Shown piece after piece: positions 4,838 to 6,828 of a DNA stretch of 6,828 nt. A model generated the notes under the pieces. That model saw only the letters and a program-made list of their open reading frames with translations. It did no database searches and was not told the origin of the DNA. Both the position numbers and the translations under genes were made by a program. The DNA is taken from contig DNGG01000008.1 of assembly GCA_003486675.1 (NCBI GenBank), forward strand, positions 3,074 to 9,901, given 5' to 3'. Source of the DNA: Cyanobacteria bacterium UBA11372 (GTDB lineage: Bacteria; Cyanobacteriota; Cyanobacteriia; Cyanobacteriales; Aerosakkonemataceae). Within the stretch, counting starts at the first letter, position 1. Each line of letters opens with the position of its first letter.

Positions 4838-5560
4838 TCAAAACGGCAAGTCATCCAAATCATTTTTGCTCTCTATGTTTTGCTGATGTTCCTCCGGTAA
4901 TTCCACTACACCCGCAATCAATTTCCAACAAGGATCGCCTTCTCCCCTCCAATCATCCGGACGCCAAGGCATACTTAAACTAACCGTAACCAAACAAGGA
5001 TTTTTAGGCCGATATCCTAAATCCAATTTTCTCACAAATACCGGATCGGTGATAGTTGTTGTCAATTTTTTACCGCTTTCGGTCACAATTGTCCCTTCCC
5101 ATTTTTGACTGCCTTCGTATTTCGTTCCTAGCGGTCTAACGGATACTTTTACGGCTTTGATTAATTCCAAAGTCCGTCTTTGAGGCACTGGTAACGACTG
5201 CAAATAGGGAACTTCCACATGTCTCAAATCGTTGTGCAAAATGTACTCTTCTTTGCTGCAATGTTTGAGCAGGTATGCAGGTGTAACTTGTCCGACGCGC
5301 TCCCATTTTCCCGGCAAAACTGAGAGGTTTTCGCTTTCAAAGCCGTAATCTGGCCCAGTTTTGGCTAAAGGAATGGCTAAAATATCTAATAAGGCTGGTT
5401 CTGTGCCGCCAATTTGTCGCATTTCTTTAGTAATTCGACCATCGGGTAAATCGGAAACTACGCGAATCCACTGTCCTTTAATAGTAGTAATTCCAGCGAT
5501 ACACCTGTCGCTGTGTTTCCACGAATTGGCAAGACAAATTAACCTAGTTACAGATGGCAT
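4838..5560 (-). CDS. Dual-OB-type (DuOB) protein with SSB-like acidic C-terminal tip
   Basis: The 240-residue product begins MPSVTRLICLANSWKHSDRC, a segment I recognise from proteins annotated as dual OB (DuOB) and found beside DUF488 genes. CIAGI and WIRVVS (residues 20-36) and DILAIPL (59-65) fit strands of a first OB barrel. LIKAVKVSVR (133-142) through SLSMPWRPDDW and WKLIAGVVEL (212-221) fit a second. OB folds bind nucleic acid or protein. The last seven residues, DLDDLPF (4841-4861), closely resemble the acidic Asp-Asp-x-Pro-Phe tip that SSB uses to recruit repair and replication enzymes, and they follow a polar tail (223-233). The ATG at 5560 is chosen because family similarity starts there; a GTG at 5578 is in frame. 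It overlaps the upstream DUF488 gene by 13 bases, so it is the third gene of one operon. Family naming is from memory; function is unknown. Confidence 0.8.
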   Translation of the reverse strand: MPSVTRLICLANSWKHSDRCIAGITTIKGQWIRVVSDLPDGRITKEMRQIGGTEPALLDILAIPLAKTGPDYGFESENLSVLPGKWERVGQVTPAYLLKHCSKEEYILHNDLRHVEVPYLQSLPVPQRRTLELIKAVKVSVRPLGTKYEGSQKWEGTIVTESGKKLTTTITDPVFVRKLDLGYRPKNPCLVTVSLSMPWRPDDWRGEGDPCWKLIAGVVELPEEHQQNIESKNDLDDLPF

Positions 5561-5994
5561 ATCTTGACATTTCCCCACTTTTCGTTTAGGTATTCTGCAA
5601 CTAAACGGCGATGGCAGTGATGGGGTTTGGCTTCGCTACAGAGGAGACATCCACCCTGTAGAATGTCTGGTGAAATGCGTTCCTCGATCTGGCGATCGCG
5701 CATCAGTTGCAAGAACTTCTTCTCATATGTTTCCCAATCTCCACCATCTTTTTTATATGCGTCCAAAATATCTTTTGTGGGTGCTAACTCCAGCAAGTGA
5801 ATGTATTCAATATTCCCAATCTTTCCGAGAAAATACTTAAGGTCTTCCCGTTTGGCAAATCCGGCTAACTGGGATACATTATTCAGTCGCGTATCGACGA
5901 CTCGTTTAACTCCTGCTTTTACGAGGGTATCGAAGAATTGTTGGGCGCTTTTTTTAGTAAAGCCAATCGTGTATAAATCAAGAGTCTGTTTCAT
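5548..5994 (-). CDS. DUF488 family protein, short form (148 residues)
   Basis: The product opens LDLYTIGFTKKSAQQFFDTL (residues 5-24), then VKRVVDTRLNN (29-39). It ends with the family signature CLLCSEAKPHHCHRRLVAEYL, where C119, E121, C127, H128 and R129 are the conserved polar cluster. DUF488 proteins are small Rossmann-like alpha/beta proteins of unproven biochemical activity; the Cys/His/Arg cluster suggests an active or metal-binding site. The ATG at 5994 is chosen because AGGA (complement of 6003-6006) lies 8 bases upstream and the conserved TIG motif follows at once; an ATG at 6015 adds seven lysine-rich residues. It overlaps the stop of the other DUF488 gene by 17 bases and the DuOB gene by 13. 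It differs strongly from its neighbour (DTR rather than DVRS, and no C-terminal extension), so the pair is not a recent duplication and may form two different subunits. Confidence 0.92.
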   Translation of the reverse strand: MKQTLDLYTIGFTKKSAQQFFDTLVKAGVKRVVDTRLNNVSQLAGFAKREDLKYFLGKIGNIEYIHLLELAPTKDILDAYKKDGGDWETYEKKFLQLMRDRQIEERISPDILQGGCLLCSEAKPHHCHRRLVAEYLNEKWGNVKICHL

Positions 5995-6637
5995 TGGTTT
6001 TTTCCTGGTAGGCAATCTTATCGCCTTGTAAATGATAAGCTTCTTTTAGCCTTTCTTCTTTAGGGCGAATTGAGGTATCTGTTGATTCTACCGCATCAAA
6101 AAGGGAGAGTTGTTTGGGTTTATTTTGTTGGGTGTCGCTTAATCCATGCAAATTTAACATCCTTTCTTCAAGTTGATTGTGAGATTCTAAATTACCATCG
6201 TTGAGAATATGATTGATTTCTAGGGTAAATTCGCGTAAATTTTGACAAACTAAAATAGCGCGATGACAGGTTATTGGATCTTTTTCCGCACACATGAGGG
6301 CGATTTTATAAGTTTCTGCGCCTTTGAGTAATCGCTGAATTCCTTGTGAAAATAATTCGGTGGCAGCAATTCTTTCGTAAAGTGCTTTACCATCGACATA
6401 ACAATCGGGATTATTTGGTCTTGCGCCTAACTCTTTTCCCAGGAAAACATAGCGAATTCCGGCATTTAAAAGTGCCGCTTTTAAAGAAGATTGAGTGAAG
6501 TGGGGTAAATAGCGACTGTAGGGATGCGATCGCACATCCGCCAGCGCCGTTATTCCATGCTGCTGGAGCAATCCAATAAACGCTTCACTGCTGTGATTGG
6601 AATGACCGATGGTGAATAATTCTTTACTGTTATTCAT
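5978..6637 (-). CDS. DUF488 family protein, long form with clamp-binding-like motif
   Basis: The 219-residue product has ELFTIGHSNHSSEAFIGLL (residues 6-24), ALADVRSHPYSRYLPHF (31-47), FLGKELGARP (65-74) and the signature ALMCAEKDPITCHRAIL (113-129), with C116, E118, C124, H125 and R126. After the domain comes an extension (about 140-219) with a polar linker, then KPKQLSLFDAV, then a charged helix with EAYHLQGDKIAYQE. QLSLF (176-180; bases 6098-6112) matches the QL(S/D)LF consensus by which bacterial proteins bind the DNA polymerase sliding clamp, and it sits in an apparently unstructured part. The ATG at 6637 is chosen because the family starts there; the frame stays open to an ATG at 6724, but those 29 residues look unrelated, and no good ribosome site is seen for either. 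It is the first gene of the three-gene overlapping operon. Confidence 0.92.
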   Translation of the reverse strand: MNNSKELFTIGHSNHSSEAFIGLLQQHGITALADVRSHPYSRYLPHFTQSSLKAALLNAGIRYVFLGKELGARPNNPDCYVDGKALYERIAATELFSQGIQRLLKGAETYKIALMCAEKDPITCHRAILVCQNLREFTLEINHILNDGNLESHNQLEERMLNLHGLSDTQQNKPKQLSLFDAVESTDTSIRPKEERLKEAYHLQGDKIAYQEKTNETDS

Positions 6638-6828
6638 ATTTTTTAGCTTGATACAGAATCGCCAATTGTATTGATATACCCAGAGAGAACGGCATTGACG
6701 CCGCAATCCTTCAAAGACTATCATAGAAAAACCAGACTGCGGCTGCTGAACCGAAGTCTCCTATATCTCTACACAGATATCTCTACACACAATAGACCTC
6801 TCCAGAAAAGAAACTCTTTGACAGGCGA
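6638..6828. promoter_or_regulatory. Upstream region of the DUF488 operon
   Basis: These 191 bases should hold the operon's promoter. A short tandem repeat lies at 6763-6789. Between it and the ATG the sequence is not strongly AT-rich, and I cannot draw a convincing -35/-10 pair on the minus strand. The frame of the first DUF488 gene remains open to 6724, which could be chance. At the right edge a consensus -35 hexamer TTGACA (6818-6823, plus strand) points out of the window; its -10 cannot be seen. Confidence 0.35.
6763..6789. repeat. Two tandem copies of a 13-bp unit, 14-bp period
   Basis: ATATCTCTACACA occurs at 6763-6775 and again at 6777-6789, identical and one base apart. It lies 126-152 bases upstream of the DUF488 start. 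It could be a pair of regulator half-sites or a short simple-repeat tract of the kind common in cyanobacteria. Two copies are too few for a CRISPR array. Confidence 0.7.

Larger units (their letters stand above)
258..6533. repeat. Eleven scattered HIP1 octamers (GCGATCGC)
   Basis: Perfect copies start at 258, 703, 2305, 2330, 2794, 2974, 4551, 4763, 4827, 5692 and 6526. HIP1 is the highly iterated palindrome of many cyanobacterial genomes. Copies occur in metH, the accessory genes and the DUF488 operon, so most of the window has had time to acquire the host's signature. The longest empty interval inside accessory sequence is 2982-4550, covering most of the Uma2 gene, DUF433, the DUF5615 remnant and MazF. 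Confidence 0.9.

Noticed and set aside
5561..5578. GTG start at 5578 for the DuOB protein
   Set aside because: It adds six residues before the segment where family similarity begins and has no ribosome site. The ATG at 5560 fits better, although its own site is weak.
6638..6724. Open in-frame extension of the long DUF488 protein by 29 residues from an ATG at 6724
   Set aside because: The extra residues (rich in Arg, Trp, Cys) do not look like the family, whose conserved TIGHS motif normally begins within about ten residues of the start. No ribosome site supports 6724. I kept 6637.
6763..6789. CRISPR array
   Set aside because: Only two 13-base copies separated by one base; there are no spacers and no longer repeats.
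6818..6823. Consensus -35 TTGACA on the plus strand at the right edge
   Set aside because: The matching -10 and any gene would lie outside the window, so it cannot be assessed.

Overview
The window looks like a piece of a cyanobacterial chromosome. It carries eleven copies of the octamer GCGATCGC (HIP1) in 6.8 kb. It also has the gene families that crowd cyanobacterial accessory regions: Uma2/DUF820 nuclease, DUF433/DUF5615, MazF and Phd-type antitoxins. A filamentous, toxin-antitoxin-rich lineage is likely, but the genus cannot be fixed from this sequence.

Layout. Positions 1-2147 (minus strand) hold the first 715 codons of metH, cobalamin-dependent methionine synthase: the homocysteine domain, the folate domain and the start of the cobalamin cap. 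The gene runs off the left edge. From 2233 to 3940 (plus strand, divergent from metH) lies a tight cluster: a Phd/YefM-type antitoxin with an unusual C-terminal extension, a Uma2-family PD-(D/E)XK nuclease, a DUF433 antitoxin-like protein, and a DUF5615 PIN-like toxin cut short after 38 codons. From 3935 to 4763 (minus strand) lie a MazF/PemK toxin, its overlapping small antitoxin-like partner, and a second Phd-type antitoxin. That last gene has no toxin, only about ten codons starting at an ATGA overlap. From 4838 to 6637 (minus strand) lies a three-gene overlapping operon: DUF488, DUF488, and a protein I recognise as the dual-OB (DuOB) type. Positions 6638-6828 are upstream sequence with a 14-bp-period tandem repeat.

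How the parts relate. metH is a housekeeping gene. The stretch from 2233 to about 4763 reads as a landing zone where toxin-antitoxin modules have been inserted, truncated and recombined. Two toxins appear broken (DUF5615, and a RelE/ParE-like start), while their antitoxins remain open. The two minus-strand antitoxin genes share a 37-bp leader (29/37 identical) covering the putative -10 element and the start codon. One copy has a perfect 13-bp palindrome between its putative -35 and -10 elements, a good candidate operator.

The most interesting unit is the DUF488-DUF488-DuOB operon. Both DUF488 proteins keep the family's Cys-x-x-Glu...Cys-His-Arg signature. The first carries QLSLF, a match to the bacterial sliding-clamp-binding consensus. 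The last gene, a predicted OB-fold protein, ends in DLDDLPF, which closely resembles the acidic tip of single-stranded-DNA-binding protein SSB. Together these suggest, by inference only, a small system acting at replication forks or repair sites.
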